The notes: generated from the letters alone by a model not told the origin. Positions 1 to 11,460 are shown, counted from the stretch's first letter. The stretch is DNA of 64,000 nucleotides from Acestrorhynchus altus (GCA_034509495.1 CM067509.1:3813456-3877455); one strand, 5' to 3'. Numbers and translations are program-made.

Positions 1-1760
1 TTATCATGATATTACTTTGTTAGACTGGCCAGACACATATCTGGGCCTGGAGCCCATAGAGATTCTCTAGAGAAGAGGAACATGAGAAACACCCAACCCA
101 GCAATACAGGCGAGCTGAAGGCCACTATCAAAGCATCTTGGGTTTTAATAACATCTCAGCAGGGCCACAAGCTGACTGCCACCAAGCCACACCACACTGA
201 CGCAGTAATGAAAATGAGCATCAGCCAAGTATTGAGTGTAGAAATGAACATACTTGTCAGAAGTGGGACATTTCTGTGTGGTACTTTGTGTCCTTTTCTG
301 TTTGATCTTATGAAATATTCTAATATTTCGACAAACTGGGTGAGCCATACTCATCTAAAGTAAAACAAAGAGATGCTTGAAACAGATGACTTTACATGTA
401 ATGATTAAATGTGAAAATTTACCTTTTGGATTTGAACGAACATTTTCACAATATTCGAATTTCCTGAGATGCATAGTACAAGTCACTCACAATGACGTCT
501 CCAGAATATTTCATTCCAAGTCATTTCGTGGGCATTTATATTGGTCCATTCATTAGAAGATTCAGACCGACTATAAAGAACAATCTAAAGATTCGAATTA
601 GCTTAAAAAAATCCCTCAAGAACAGCAAAATGGAGATAGAAGGTGTTTGCAAGGATAAGAAATAAATACAGAACCTCATTACAGAGTAGAAATGTACTTT
701 TTTTTTTTTATTTAGCCTGGACAGGGTTATTTACAGGAATCTGTTGAAGTCAGTGATTAAAAATGTACAGCATATGTTTCATTTAGAAGCCACATTTCTT
801 TTCAGTGGAGTTCTGAAACCGACAATCCCACTCAGCTGCATGGTCCTTGTTCCTTTCAGAGATGAAAAGGCCACATGTGGATTCTGTTTTTCCTCTTTCC
901 TGACTGGTAGGGAGAAAAAAGAAGGTTATACCTGACAATAATTAATTAGCTGCATGGCTGGCATGGAATTAATCAGCCTCTCTGGTTATGAAAAAGGTGT
1001 GATTGTCATTTACAAGAGGCAGAGAGTAGACCATGTGGCGGCGGCAGCTTGCACTAGGTGATGTTGTTCCCTATTCTTCTGGGCATATTCAGGTTGCTTG
1101 GCTGAGTCCGACAACAGCGAGTGATCGACACGATCTGGCCAACTGTCCTTCGTTCCGATCTGTTTTCTCACTCACTGAAAGTGTGGAAGCAGAGAGACAT
1201 ACGTGAATGTATGAAACAACGTATAAAACAATGTACGAACCATCGTTCATCCATATCACACATACGCTGTTTATAATGGACCCATATTCAGCTCTTCATT
1301 TCCTCACCTTCCTCTATTTTTATCAGTATATTCTATGTATTATGGATATAACGCATCAGTTCCAGGCAAATCCGAAGCATCTGAATAATGAAAGAGACTC
1401 TACTTTGAGCTGTTGTAAGCTATGCTGTGGCTCTATTTTGGGAGCAGACCTACCGTGTATGTGGGGGGAGGTAGGGAGCGCTGGCCTGGTCACCATAGCA
1501 GCCTCTGACCGATTGGCAGGTAGCCGGAAGTCTGGCAGGGCAAACAGATGTCCTCTCGCTGTGGCAGGACAGAGACCAGAGTGGTTGCATGCTGCTGAGA
1601 CTCTGGCACGCTTGTTCAGGTGAGGGCCAGAGGACAAGGGGCCAGGCCGTTCACTAAGCCTTGCACTGTCCGACTGGAGGACGCTGTCAGTCAGACGCCT
1701 CAAAAAGTAGATTTTGAGTTTGTGTTGTAGAGGTGACCGAGAGGACAGTGTCATTTTTCT
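1..1760. other. Unassigned unique sequence
   Basis: I see no gene, exon with splice signals or recognisable repeat here. There is a T-run near 699-709. The 1,035-1,160 stretch is somewhat GC-richer and keeps several CpGs. Short open frames on both strands at 1,207-1,754 have no recognisable domain and overlap each other, so I treat them as chance. Confidence 0.5.
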
Positions 1761-1764
1761 GACC

Positions 1765-2125
1765 CTTTAGTGAAGGAAGTGGAACCAAGATGAGATGTTC
1801 TTGGGCCTGGAGGTGTACAGGTTCCGTCTGGTATTCTGCAGCACTTTTATCCACAAATGTTGCAATTGGGCCTGTAGATCCTGCACACTCATCTGAGGTC
1901 CTAGCTGGTTCCATTGGTCGATTGGTGATAAATCTGGCGAGGCCATGGAAGTGTTGCAATCTGACAGGGACATTCCTGGGAAATCCTTGCTGTGTGTGGA
2001 AGCATTACCCTGCTGAAAAATACCAGTTGGAAGTCCTGCCATGAGAGGCAGCCCATGTGGATGCAGGATGTTCTGCACAAATCGCTGAGCTGTTAGTGTC
2101 TCTCTTAGCAGGTGTACATGGTTAA
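1765..2125 (-). mobile_element. Tc1-like transposase relic, family shared with 44.1 kb
   Basis: Read on the minus strand, this translates to the second half of a Tc1/mariner transposase. It has a FQQGNA motif in place of the usual FQQDNA around the second catalytic Asp, then a SPDLSPID motif, then a DLQAQLQHLW segment. The same block, including the flanking word ctgagctgttagtgtc, recurs at 44,085-44,445. Frames are interrupted and the start is absent, so it is a dead copy. Tc1 assignment rests on motifs; the subfamily is not known to me. Confidence 0.72.
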
Positions 2126-2404
2126 GAGTTAATGGGTGGAATTTCTTGTCCTGTTAATGTGTCTGAGACCATCAGGTGTGTTATGCAGAGGACGTGATGG
2201 TACAAAGTCCTATCCAACATAGCCCTATTCCATGGGCTGGTTCTAATGGTTCTCATGCATGGTTCTAATGCATATTATTGTAAGATCCACTCAACTGAGT
2301 AAAGAAAATAATAGTCCATCATTATTTTGACAGTCAAGCAGGAAAATACTGTCAAAGACTGTGACAAAGCTGGCACAGAGGACTGGTTATGGAAATGAAA
2401 TATT

Positions 2405-2520
2405 TCATGGGGTGGTTTCCCAGATGAGAATTAAGACCAGTCCTGGACTACATGGCATTCCAAATGGAGATCCACTGACAGCAAAATGTAGTCCAGTAAT
2501 AAGTGCACTGGGATTTTTGG
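2405..2520. mobile_element. Short palindromic MITE (about 115 bp)
   Basis: The left arm reads tttcccagatgagaattaag and carries the word ctggactacat. The right arm carries its inverse, atgtagtccag, and ends in an inverted tcccag. Imperfect inverted arms around a short centre are typical of a small non-autonomous DNA transposon. A very similar palindrome is common in fish genomes (recalled, not searched). Its superfamily cannot be told from this copy. Confidence 0.5.
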
Positions 2521-2559
2521 TTCCACCACATCATTGTATGATACATAAAAGGTAAGCAG

Positions 2560-2880
2560 ATGGTTTCTACATGCGTGGTTCCCACTGTGAAGCATGGAGG
2601 AGGTGTGATGGTGTAGGGATGCTTTGTTGGTGCCACTGTTGGTTATTCATTTAAAATTCAAGGCTAACATGGCGTTCTGCAGAGACAAGCCGTCCCATCT
2701 GGTTGGGGACCGTCATTTGTTTCCCAGCAGGTCAGTGACCCCAAACACACCTCCAGGCTATGTAAGGGCTATGAGCGTGAGTGATAGAGTGTTAAACCCA
2801 ACTCAGATGATTGTGTGTGAGTGAAGGACAAGCAGCCAACAAATGCTCATTACTTCTGGGAACGCCTTTAACTCCTAGAG
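2560..2880 (+). mobile_element. Tc1-like transposase relic
   Basis: The plus strand has ctgtgaagcatggaggagg (a TVKHGGG-type motif), then a stretch matching the FQQDNDPKHTS region of Tc1 transposases (DPKHTSRL is readable near 2,728). It ends in a decayed 3' part around 2,820-2,880 containing aagcagccaacaaatgctc. Several frameshifts and stops make it non-functional. The palindromic MITE just upstream sits at or near its broken 5' edge. Confidence 0.68.
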
Positions 2881-2940
2881 TCTGGGATCCACACTTTACG
2901 GATGTTCTTGGCTTCCTAAGTCAGGATCACAAACGTACAG

Positions 2941-3360
2941 ACATGATTTTTTTTTTTTTTTTTTTGGACCACTCCCAACTAAAGTTGGAGATGGAGCTGC
3001 TGGGCAAAAGGAGAAGAGGAAGACCTCAGAGAAGGTTTATGGATGTAGTGAAGGTGGACATGGAGATGGTTGGTGTAACAGTAGAGGAGGCAGGGGATAG
3101 GGCAAGATGGAGGCAGATGATTTGGTGTGGGGACCCCTAAAGAGAGCAGCCGAAAGAAGAAGAGGATTTGGACAACTCCCAACTATTCTGAAGAGCTTAT
3201 TATGATAAATATCCTTGTCAATCTAATCCATACAAATCATTTCTCTATTTTCTGGTTATATGGTGAAGTTTTGCCTGTTGGAGGGGTACATGCAGGATGT
3301 TCAGGGGCAAATTTCTTTAAAATGTATCATTATTTTACCATCATTTAAATTTAGACAGTA
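2941..3360 (+). mobile_element. TTAA-ended dispersed repeat, copy A (interrupted)
   Basis: A T-run followed by ggaccactcccaacta, and after the nested LINE ctgaagagcttattatgata, match the middle of the repeat seen at 6,480-6,560 (accactgtcaagttttatga, gaagagcttattattg). The copy is split by an RTE-like LINE tail at 2,983-3,167. Neither end is clearly present. Confidence 0.5.
2983..3167 (+). mobile_element. 5'-truncated RTE-like LINE tail with target-site duplication
   Basis: The frame encodes the extreme C-terminus of a non-LTR reverse transcriptase ORF: a Lys/Arg-rich segment (GKRRRGRPQRRFMDVVK), then DRARWRQMIWCGDP and a stop. It ends in a short gaagaagagga tail, and everything upstream is missing. 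The flanks ggaccactcccaacta and ggacaactcccaacta agree at 15 of 16 bases and look like the duplicated target site, so this is a genuine truncated insertion. The 7.4-8.3 kb LINE belongs to the same broad family. The RTE clade is my best recollection. Confidence 0.75.
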
Positions 3361-3889
3361 AATAAATGGTTATTTGTTTGTGTTGCAGAAATGATGACCC
3401 TAAGTTCTACCACCCTCATGTACAAATACGAGCTGTTTAGGTTTTCTACAGCAAACCATTTCACAGCAAACCTGAATTTCTTTCTTTACATTTAGAAATC
3501 AAATTAACTCAGAACTTTTGAGAAATCCGTGGACGTTTCTTGGGAAATGCTACTAAAACCAATCCTTTTAAACTGAACTTCTTGACCAAACGTCCTTGTT
3601 TGCATACCCTCACCAAAACCAAACTTTTATCCACTTCATTTCCTTGAAATTTGGGTTCCCAGCCTTTATCATGTTTCATGAGAATAACCCAGGTGGTATT
3701 TTGCCAAATTGCAGTCAGGCTCAGAGGGACGCAGTGAGGAAAATAGTACCTTGTGTACATTTGAAAAGCCCACAGCACTGATGAAATGATCACATATCCC
3801 CACTTGACAAAATGACATTTTCCGTTTATGTCATTATTTTCGCTGGCATATAGCTGACACGTCATTAACCTAAGAGGTGCTGCATGTTC
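3361..3889. other. Unassigned sequence
   Basis: No gene or repeat recognised. Overlapping open frames occur on both strands (the longest, 118 codons on the minus strand at 3,509-3,865) without any domain. Confidence 0.5.
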
Positions 3890-4010
3890 TTTGGAACAGC
3901 TTTGGAACAGTTGAGAATAAGTGACTTGCTGAAGGGTACACAGACAAGCGTTCCCTGCTGGGACTTCAACCAGCAGCTCTTTGATTGCTGCTATATTGCC
4001 CCATCTATAA
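3890..4010 (-). mobile_element. tRNA-derived SINE-like fragment (MIR-type layout)
   Basis: The plus strand reads gtgacttgctgaagggtaca and then gggacttcaaccagcag. Reversed, the latter resembles a Pol III B box (GGTTGAAGTCC), and the former matches the common core of MIR-type SINEs. No poly-A tail or target duplication is visible, and the copy is diverged. A chance resemblance is possible. Confidence 0.4.
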
Positions 4011-4970
4011 GAGGAGAAAGCGGCCGTGGCTTATACCCAAGTGCTTGGCATGAGTTGCGAGATATCATTAAAAAAAAAACGGATGCCCTCAGATCAATGC
4101 TGAACCTTCAAATATGTGGATGTATCAATTGAAGGCCTCGTAAGTTGCTGACACACACATAGCTCTTCTGTTATCTGCTTAGACGTTGTACGTGTTGGGC
4201 TCAGAACTCTTAACCCAGGCTTTAACTCTTTTATAGAGTGTTGCAAATCGTAGTGCTGCATATTCCCAGACCTACTTAGGCCATTGTTTCTTGGTTTGGC
4301 TACAGCCTGCTGGAACTAATCCTGTTTTGTTTCGTCATGCACTTCCCTCTGACTGTTTCAACCCTTGGGTTTTTTATTTAGTGCCAGTTTCAGCGAGGAA
4401 CAGCCTGGATTTGTCTCCTTCAATGTCTTATGCTGGGTGAGCTTAAGAAGTAAGGACGGTTGCACCTTCGGGGGCCTCCAGCAGCCAGCAAGCTTGTGGG
4501 ACGTGCCAATGTAGTCCTTTTATTTGCACAGGTGGGTCTGCAGAAGAAGGTTTGAGGAGAACATTTGGAAAGAAGGTGTTTCTAAGCTGTTTAATTATGA
4601 TCAGATATTTTGATTGAGTTCTGGATGGATGGTGGGCTTTGATGAATGTTTGATGTATCCCTGCTTTGTTGATGGGCGAGCCAACACAAAGCCATCACGT
4701 CTTTGAAACTAAAGTGTGCAATGGCCATCCGTAGGGTCAAGTGGATGTCGTTGTTGCTAGGAAGGGCAGTCACATCACCATGGATACATGCAGTGCCCAT
4801 GGTAGCAGAGCAAACAATAGCTGGCTTCATCTGTTTGCTAGATGTTCTTGGTCATAATGGGGACTGAGGCAAAGCCCCAGGGGTGCTGGCCAGAGGTTCT
4901 GCAATTCAGCTGCCACCAGTGGCTCTCAAACTCTACCTTAATCAATGGTACAATTGATAATCATGTCAAT
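4011..4970. other. Unassigned sequence
   Basis: There is an A-run near 4,070-4,078 and otherwise unique-looking sequence. No exon or repeat was recognised. Confidence 0.45.
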
Positions 4971-4974
4971 GGTT

Positions 4975-5460
4975 TGCGGTCAAAAGCCTCCATTGATTGA
5001 TGCACACAGTTAACCACGGAAGGGATCAATTGGGTTGGCTGGAGGTGCCGGCGAATCGCAGCCAACTAACTTTGCTAACCTTTTCCGAGGTGGTCCGTAC
5101 GCTCGTTCTGAACTAATCAAGCTGCCTCGCACTCAAGTCTCTCGCCATGCAGTCCGACCTGATTGGGAGAGTGCCGGGGCCGCTATATTTAGGCCCCTCT
5201 ACCCGCTAATTGGAGGTGAGGAATGCGAGAGTGTGACAACGTTCGCGTGGGGAGGTGTGATTGCGCACATAGCAGCAGACACCTTCGTCTTCTACCCCTC
5301 TCCCTCACCCCACCCCTCTTTCATTTTTTTTTTTCCCTTTTCACACCTTCCTGGCATGCCATTAACGGCGTGTTGGGGAGATTACTTTCCTGAGTTGAGG
5401 AAAGCGGGCCTTGTGGAGGGGTGCTTGTGTGCATGGTGCTAATAACACAAATCTCATTTC
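4975..5460. other. CpG-retaining unique block, candidate regulatory DNA
   Basis: This block is richer in G+C and CpG than its surroundings and contains no repeat I recognise. It carries a Runx-type word taaccacgg at 5,011-5,019 and an exact MEF2-type word ctatatttag at 5,183-5,192. These are single matches and prove nothing alone. The 135-codon frame over 5,035-5,442 lacks domains. Confidence 0.28.
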
Positions 5461-6055
5461 CCTCCCGTTTGAAGCCCTGACTCCTCCATCACTTTTCACC
5501 TCCTGAGACGAAACAAGAGGGTGGTATGTCTAAGGCGGCGAATGAGGTTGGTAGAGGAGTTAAACGGTGACGATTGACTGGAGCGGTGGCAGCAGAAACA
5601 GGATCGCATTTTGACTACATTTGTGGGAGCAAGTTGCTCAAAAAAAAAGAAAAAAAAAAAAAGATTCAAATCAAAACTGAGATCTGAGTTCAAGCTGGGA
5701 TTTTTAGCTGTAATACATGCAGTGCTGCCAGTCTTTGGATTGTAATGCATGCAGAATGAAGAGACACTTTTAGAGTTTAAGACTTCGTGCTGTTCAGGCG
5801 TGGATCTTCATGGTGTTCGTGATGACAAAGCCGGATGACACGAGGGCCTGTAGAGCTCTGCACTTTTCACACGTTTCAGGCCCCAGACTTACTTTTAAAG
5901 TGATAATTAGGTGGAAAATCTGATTCACACCGTTGTCCCGTATCCTAAATGTAGTAAATCTGCCATAACATTTGTCAGAAGTTCGCTTCTTCAGTTTTTG
6001 CCTGATATTATGAAGCACATGCAGATAGCAAGTTTATACCTTATATCTCACCAAT
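5461..6055. other. Unassigned sequence with an A-rich tract
   Basis: An A-rich run at about 5,640-5,665 is the only simple feature. No exon or repeat recognised. Confidence 0.45.
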
Positions 6056-6059
6056 TAAC

Positions 6060-6650
6060 ACTCAACAAACTGTGACGCTAAACCATGACATACTCACGTC
6101 AAACCACATTAACCACATTAAGATCCCCACTTATGGGCAGTTACATGCTGTTTTCGAGGCAAACAGCTCGAATCCACTTGTTTCCAACTGAATTCAATCC
6201 CAGTTTAAACACCAAAAGAACTTCCAGTGCATGTTTACTGCTCTGTCCATATGTACATGCTCAACCAGCACACAGACTCTGACTGATCAGAGAGAGGGGG
6301 CGGGGCTAATGCTCAACCAGCACACAGACTCTGACTGATCAGAGAGAGGGGGTTGATAAGATCACTGACCCAGATATTGGTTTATATGCTCACAGTGTTC
6401 AAATTTCAAAATTAAAGTCCTAAGAAGGGATACTACTGATACATAAATAAGGAAAATAATGAAGGATTGTTTTTTTATCTTTTATAATTATTTTTGAACC
6501 ACTGTCAAGTTTTATGAAGAGCTTATTATTGTAAATATTGTTGTAAATTTTATTATTACAAATAACATTGGAATTACTACATTTTCAGCTCAAAAACCCT
6601 CTGCATACACACTGCATGATATTTGTTTGTCCTTATAAGAAAAAAAATAA
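6060..6650 (+). mobile_element. TTAA-ended dispersed repeat, copy B
   Basis: In order it has: the word aatcccagtttaaacacc, the cagtgcatgtttactgctct block, a duplicated module (atgctcaaccagcacacag followed by gactctgactgatcagag, twice between about 6,258 and 6,351), cagatattgg, gttcaaatttcaaaattaaa, then the AT-rich centre with accactgtcaag and ttacaaataac. The same order occurs at 39.9-40.7 kb and reversed at 19.0-19.5 kb. It has no coding capacity. Its end merges with the LINE at 6,652. Confidence 0.68.
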
Positions 6651-6651
6651 A

Positions 6652-7385
6652 TGTAAGTACATTTTATTTATATAGCACGTTTAAAACCAAAGTGCTTCAC
6701 AAAGTAAAAAGATACACACAGATGGCATAATGACATCACATGCACATGTTAACGCAATCCTCCATACACAATTAAACAGTTTAACAGCTGTTGAATGCTT
6801 TGCTTAGCTTTGCTTTAAAAACAGTCACAGATGACGCATATTTGATGTCACTTGGGAGACCACTCCAGACAGTGACACCGTCCTCATACACAGTTCAACA
6901 GTTTAACAGCTGTGGAACGCCAACTGATGAAAACATGTTGATTAAAAAACAGGCTTGTTTCTTGAGAAGAGATCGTGGAACGATTGAAAGTGATTGCGAT
7001 TGCAAGCCTTAACAATCTCGCAGGCACATACATGCGAAGCATGTCAATTATATATGAAGGTCCGTTCAAGGCTTTAAAAACCATCAAAGCAATTATATAC
7101 TGGATTCTATAATGCGCTGGCAGCCAGTGAAAGGAAGCCAGAACTGGAGTAATGTGCACCCTTTTCTAGGTACCAGTTAATAATCTGTCTGCAGCATTTC
7201 GTACCAGCTGCAGGCATTTAAGTAATGCTTTGTTAATTCTAAAATATAGTGCATTACATAAGGCATGAATGACCTTCTCCAGGTCTGAACCATTATGAAT
7301 TGTTCTAAGCTGAAATAAGCTGCTCTTGACCACTGCATTTACTTGTATATCAAAGTTTAGTTCTGTATTGTAAATGAACCTGCAG
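6652..7385 (-). mobile_element. L2/Rex1-like LINE, 3' part of the reverse transcriptase ORF
   Basis: On the minus strand the frame runs from a LQLVRNAADRLLTGT segment to HITPVLASFHWLPAHYRI and LMVFKALNG. This is the characteristic C-terminal region of L2/Rex1/CR1-group LINE polyproteins. A stop separates the first two blocks. The 3' end in minus orientation has gtgctatataaataaaatg, typical of these LINE tails. The 5' part is missing: at about 7,386 the sequence switches to another LINE on the opposite strand. Inactive. Confidence 0.78.
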
Positions 7386-8345
7386 TTTTTAGAAAGGGAA
7401 AGTGTCTTTGTGGATCTAGAGAACGCACGTGATAGGGTGCCAAGAGAGGACCTGTGGTACTGTATGAGGAAGTCAGTTGTGGCTGAAAGGTATGTGAGGG
7501 TGGTGCAGGACATGTATGGGGATAGTGAGACAGTGGTGAGGTGTGCAGTTGGAGTGATAAATGGTTTCAAGGTGATGGTAGGGTTACATCAGGGATCAGC
7601 TTTGAGCCCCTTCTGGTTTGCAATGGTGACGGCCAGGTTGACAGGTGAGGTCAGGCAGGAGGCTCCATGGACCGTGATGTTTGCAGATGACATTGTAATC
7701 TGTGGTGAGAGTAAAGAGCAGGTGGAAGAGAACCTGGAGAGATGGAGGTTTGCACTGGAGAGGAATGAAGGTCAGTAGAGGCAAGACGGAATACATGTGT
7801 GTGAATAAGAGGGAGGCAGGTGGAAAGGTGAAGATGCAAGGAGTAGAGGTCATAAAGGTCAATGACTTCAAATATCTTGGGTCAAGCATCCAGAGCAATA
7901 GACAGTGCAGAAGAGAGGTGAAGAAGAGGGTGCAGGCAGGATGGAGTGGGTGGAGACGGGTGTCAGGGCTGATGTGTGACAGAAGGAGAGCAGAATGAAG
8001 GGGAAGGTTTACAAGACAGTAGTGAGACCTGCTATGATGTCTGGTGTGGAGACTGTGGCTCTGTCTAAAAGACGGGAGGCTGAGCTGGAGGTGACGGAGA
8101 TGAAGATGCTGAGATTTTCGTTGGGAGGGACGAGGATGGACAAGAGTAGAAATGAGCAGATCAGAGGGACAGTGAAGGTGGAGCAGTTTGGAGATAAAGC
8201 CAGAGAGGCCAGGACATGTGTTGAGGACAAAGAATGTTGGAGATGGAGCTGCCGGGCAGAAGGAGAAGAGGAAGACTTCAAAGTTTTCCTGGGAATCCTC
8301 AGGACCGAGATATTAACAGGATTAAGTACTGAATTCATTATGCTA
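7386..8345 (+). mobile_element. RTE-like LINE, reverse transcriptase part, frameshifted
   Basis: Three frames in succession (7,374-7,778, 7,702-7,998, 7,995-8,378) together give a non-LTR reverse transcriptase. VFVDLENARDRVPRE is palm motif A, followed by HQGSALSPFWFAMV (7,587-7,628) and FADDIVIC with the catalytic Asp pair (7,680-7,703). A C-terminal region with KYLGSSIQSN and MLRFSLGGTRMDK follows. Frameshifts near 7,770 and 7,997 and loss of the 3' end make it dead. It belongs with the tail fragment at 2,983-3,167. Endonuclease and RT start are absent. Confidence 0.85.
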
Positions 8346-8377
8346 AACGAAAATTTCGCTGCTCAGGTACATTTTTG

Positions 8378-8560
8378 ATCAAAACATGGTCAAATTCATA
8401 TGAAAATTCTGTTAATATTTGCATTGCAAATGAAGACAGTTTTGAGTAGCTTAGAATCTCCTGACATCTATAAACCTTTTCAGAATTTTTGGTGAATAAT
8501 AATATGTCCAAATGCAAAACCATCCCACAGAATTGGTCCAGAGTTCGAAAGGTTAAACTG
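8378..8560 (+). mobile_element. TTAA-ended dispersed repeat, copy C (3' end)
   Basis: Contains the 3' part of the family (ggtgaataataatatgtcc, aaaaccatcccacagaattg) and ends gagttcgaaaggttaa at 8,556. Reversed, the terminus reads ttaacctttcgaactctgg, a TTAA followed by CCTTT as in piggyBac-type ends. Superfamily assignment is inference. Confidence 0.55.
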
Positions 8561-8665
8561 TTAAATGTGCCCTGAAATAGAAGACTGTAGCTTGGCATAA
8601 CTGAATAAAGAGATTAGGACACGAAAGGAACCTCAAACCCTGTTGTGTCCTCATTCAAAATGTGA

Positions 8666-8666
<1 letters not shown>

Positions 8667-8751
<85 letters not shown>
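8667..8751. repeat. (CA)n microsatellite, about 42 units
   Basis: Uninterrupted CA dinucleotides, long enough to be highly length-variable. The Thr-His repeat it encodes in an overlapping open frame is an artefact. Confidence 0.98.
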
Positions 8752-8753
<2 letters not shown>

Positions 8754-9340
8754 CCTGCAGCCCAAAAGCGAATCCAATATAACCCAAACAGAGCAGTAGT
8801 TCAGATCAGATACAAAACCTGTGGAACTGTAACCGTCTTCACTAACTTCATTAACATGGTTGTTGAAATTTGTAGTGCTGGAGAGCAGAACATCACCACC
8901 AGACTATAGTTCTGACAACTATGCAAGGCCATAAGCTAACCCACAAACCCATATCCATGGGAAGTAGGGGTGCTGCCCCCCCAGGCAAATGAACAAATCC
9001 AGTGCACCCCCCACCATATCTAAACTACGACAACCCAGAGATGGGCATTTGTGGTGGTTTTGGTGGTTCTGTATGATGTTTTAAACCACCCAAAAAAGCA
9101 GAGCTCATAATTTTTTTAAAAGACCTCCATAAAATTTACTGCCATTATACAAATATTATACAAATATGGGTTTTTCACATGTTGGGTATATTTCAAAACG
9201 TAATGCAACTATTGCAATGTATTTTATTTATTGTATCTTCAGCTTCAGAGGTTTCCATAATGTTGTTTCATGTCCATCTGTGAATGTTGCGTGAGAAACA
9301 TCCTAATAATATTGTGAAGCAAATCATTATATCACAAAAA
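8752..9340. other. Unassigned AT-rich sequence
   Basis: No gene recognised. A C-run (gctgccccccca) lies near 8,971-8,982 and the remainder is AT-rich. Confidence 0.45.
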
Positions 9341-9344
9341 AAAT

Positions 9345-9530
9345 TGAAAAAATAATAATGATACAAACATGAATAACAAAAATAATGAATGGCATTCAGG
9401 CTGTTTTTCTTTTATTTTGACCACTTTCAAGTTTTTTTAAAGAACTTTTTATGAAAAAAAAAATGTATTCATTACAAATAACTCTGTTCTATAGATGATT
9501 TTCAGCTGAGTTACAGAGTAACAGTCAGTA
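9345..9530 (+). mobile_element. TTAA-ended dispersed repeat, copy D (middle fragment)
   Basis: The order ttgaccactttcaagtttt, aaagaactttttatg, cattacaaataactctg, gattttcagctgag matches the middle of copies B and F. Both ends are missing. Confidence 0.5.
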
Positions 9531-9845
9531 CTCCGTACTCCCATTGTTCTGGTGCCAAAAGAAAATTGTGATATTATATTTATACCTTATTGCTCATCAT
9601 GTGGACTGAAGACATAAAAGTAATATTATAGCATTTTACATGAATATGACTCTGTTATGATTCTGTTATAAGCTGTCATTTAGCTAATAATGTTAATCAA
9701 CTGGCCTCAAAATATTCATACTGGTCCCTAATATATAAGGCATCTAATACAACATCCATAGCCTGAGCTTCACTTTTTGGAAGTGTCCCTCTGTCAACCC
9801 AAATCTAAAAGACTAACTTGGGTGAAGAGATAACGTTAATGTCGT
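9531..9845. other. Unassigned sequence
   Basis: No gene or repeat recognised. Confidence 0.45.
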
Positions 9846-9849
9846 TTCC

Positions 9850-10440
9850 TTTATTTTCTTCAATCAACGCCATTGTTCAGTTCAAACCTTCCCACCCTTC
9901 CTTCACAGACGAGTTCACCTGATCTACCCTGCACGTCATCATCCATACCAAATGAGCTTTTAATGCAGGCCACTCCACTAAACCGTAATTGCTGAGTTCT
10001 TGGAGAGGTCCTGACGTGCTTGACAAGCACTGCCCATGTTCCGCAACTGGCCTCGGTCGACCCACCTTCCACAAGAACATTTCCCCACACAACCCCCACT
10101 TTCCCCGCTCCCAGCTCCGTTAATCAGTGCGTTGCTGAGTCCATGACAGCGGGCAAGGTGGCAGTAATTGCAGGTGCTGGTAATTGTAGACAGCAATGAT
10201 TGCCAGCAGCCTCTGTGACAGCCAGCAAGCATGCCAGAATCAGGGTCGGCCTACAGGTGAGGAACCTTCCCTGCTTGGCCCCCTCACCATAATTACAATG
10301 AGTTCGGGTCTGTGTTTCCATAACGCAAAACGAATCTTGTTCTTACAGCAAGTTAGATCCACCTTAACAAACACACTTGGAAGGTGCGCTCGGGCCTCTG
10401 TGTGCTTTGGTGGGTGAGGATCTCTTACCCATGCCTGCCT
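9850..10440. other. Unique block with clustered TAATT cores, candidate regulatory DNA
   Basis: No repeat recognised. Homeodomain-type cores occur at cgtaattgctgag (about 9,981), gcagtaattgcagg (10,161-10,174), ggtaattgtag (about 10,180) and ccataattacaatg (about 10,287). The 14-mer gcagtaattgcagg recurs exactly at 14,723-14,736 in another unique block. Open frames here on both strands have no domain. Confidence 0.3.
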
Positions 10441-10985
10441 AGTTTGCATGTAGCTATTCTTTATTTTATGAGGTGTCCAGGCACAGAAGACCAAACCGTA
10501 AGTCGTACGGTCGTACGTCTGTCGTCTTTGGAGTAAATTACAGGCTTAATTTCCTGCTGTTTCCCACAGAACTGATTGACTGATTTTAGTCCCATCCGGA
10601 TTCACATCTCTGTGTTTTTCCAGGCAGATTTTGCCTCATGTCAGATAAAAGAATTTTGGACATATTTAGTCTCCATCAGCACATCCAACACACTTTCCAA
10701 ATCTCAAAGCAAACACTTTCTAAAAAGAGAAATCAGACTGTTGTTGGAACCAGTGTCTGTTTAAGACGACAGTAGCTGTTGTGAATATGATCATATGACA
10801 CGTGAGTCAAACATACTAAAGTCACTCTGCTGATTTACTGCAGTCTGGATGTGAGAGATTCATCACTGAGGAGACGGGTGATGTTTTCTTCACAGAAGCC
10901 TCCTGAGAAATGAATCCAATTTGAATATGGCTGATTTTGAAAGAATGCTACATTTGGCAAACTACGCTGCTTACTATAATGTAGT
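10441..10985. other. Unassigned sequence
   Basis: A small CpG-containing near-palindrome, tcgtacggtcgtacg, lies near 10,503-10,517. Nothing else recognised. Confidence 0.4.
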
Positions 10986-11345
10986 TTTTTGCATCATTTA
11001 TTTATATTGGGAGGTAGTGCAGATAGTGCATGTTTAACACAGCTCCAGGGGCCTGGGGGTCAGGACAATGGTGTGTTCTCCATGTGTCCACTGGATACTC
11101 CGGTTTTGGGATTTGGTGGCTAACGTGAAAGCAGGTCATCCAGACAACATTATATATGTATAATGTAATAATATATGTATAATGGATACATATATATGGA
11201 GTTAAATACTCCTGAAACAGATGAGTCTTCAGTCTGCGTTTGAAGACAGTGAGGGACTCGGCTGTACGGACTCCCGGGGGAAGTTCGTTCCACCATTTTG
11301 GTGCCAGAACAGAAAAGAGTCTGGATGCAACCATTATCTTAAAGT
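10986..11345 (-). mobile_element. L2/Rex1-like LINE, C-terminal tail
   Basis: The minus-strand frame contains RLFSVLAPKWWNELPPGVR, then SLTVFKRRLKTHLFQEYL. This is the conserved last segment of L2/Rex1-group LINE ORF2. No RT core is present, so it is a short 5'-truncated piece. TA-rich words follow on its 3' side. Confidence 0.75.
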
Positions 11346-11354
11346 GAACCAGCA

Positions 11355-11460
11355 GCTAATTCCAGCACGACGATGCACCATATCACTAAGCAGAAGACAT
11401 CACAAACTGGTTTAATGAACATGAGAAGGAATTTAATGTTCTTCAATGATCTTCCTACTG
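11355..11460 (+). mobile_element. Tc1-like transposase fragment
   Basis: The words ccagcacgacgatgcacca and aactggtttaatgaacatga match the segment around the second catalytic Asp of a common fish Tc1 family (recalled from memory). Only about 100 bp survives. The same family contributes a different part at 58,589-58,745. Confidence 0.55.

Noticed and set aside
7374..8378. Host gene with reverse-transcriptase domain
   Set aside because: Frameshifted twice, truncated at both ends and related to another fragment at 3.0 kb; a dead LINE.
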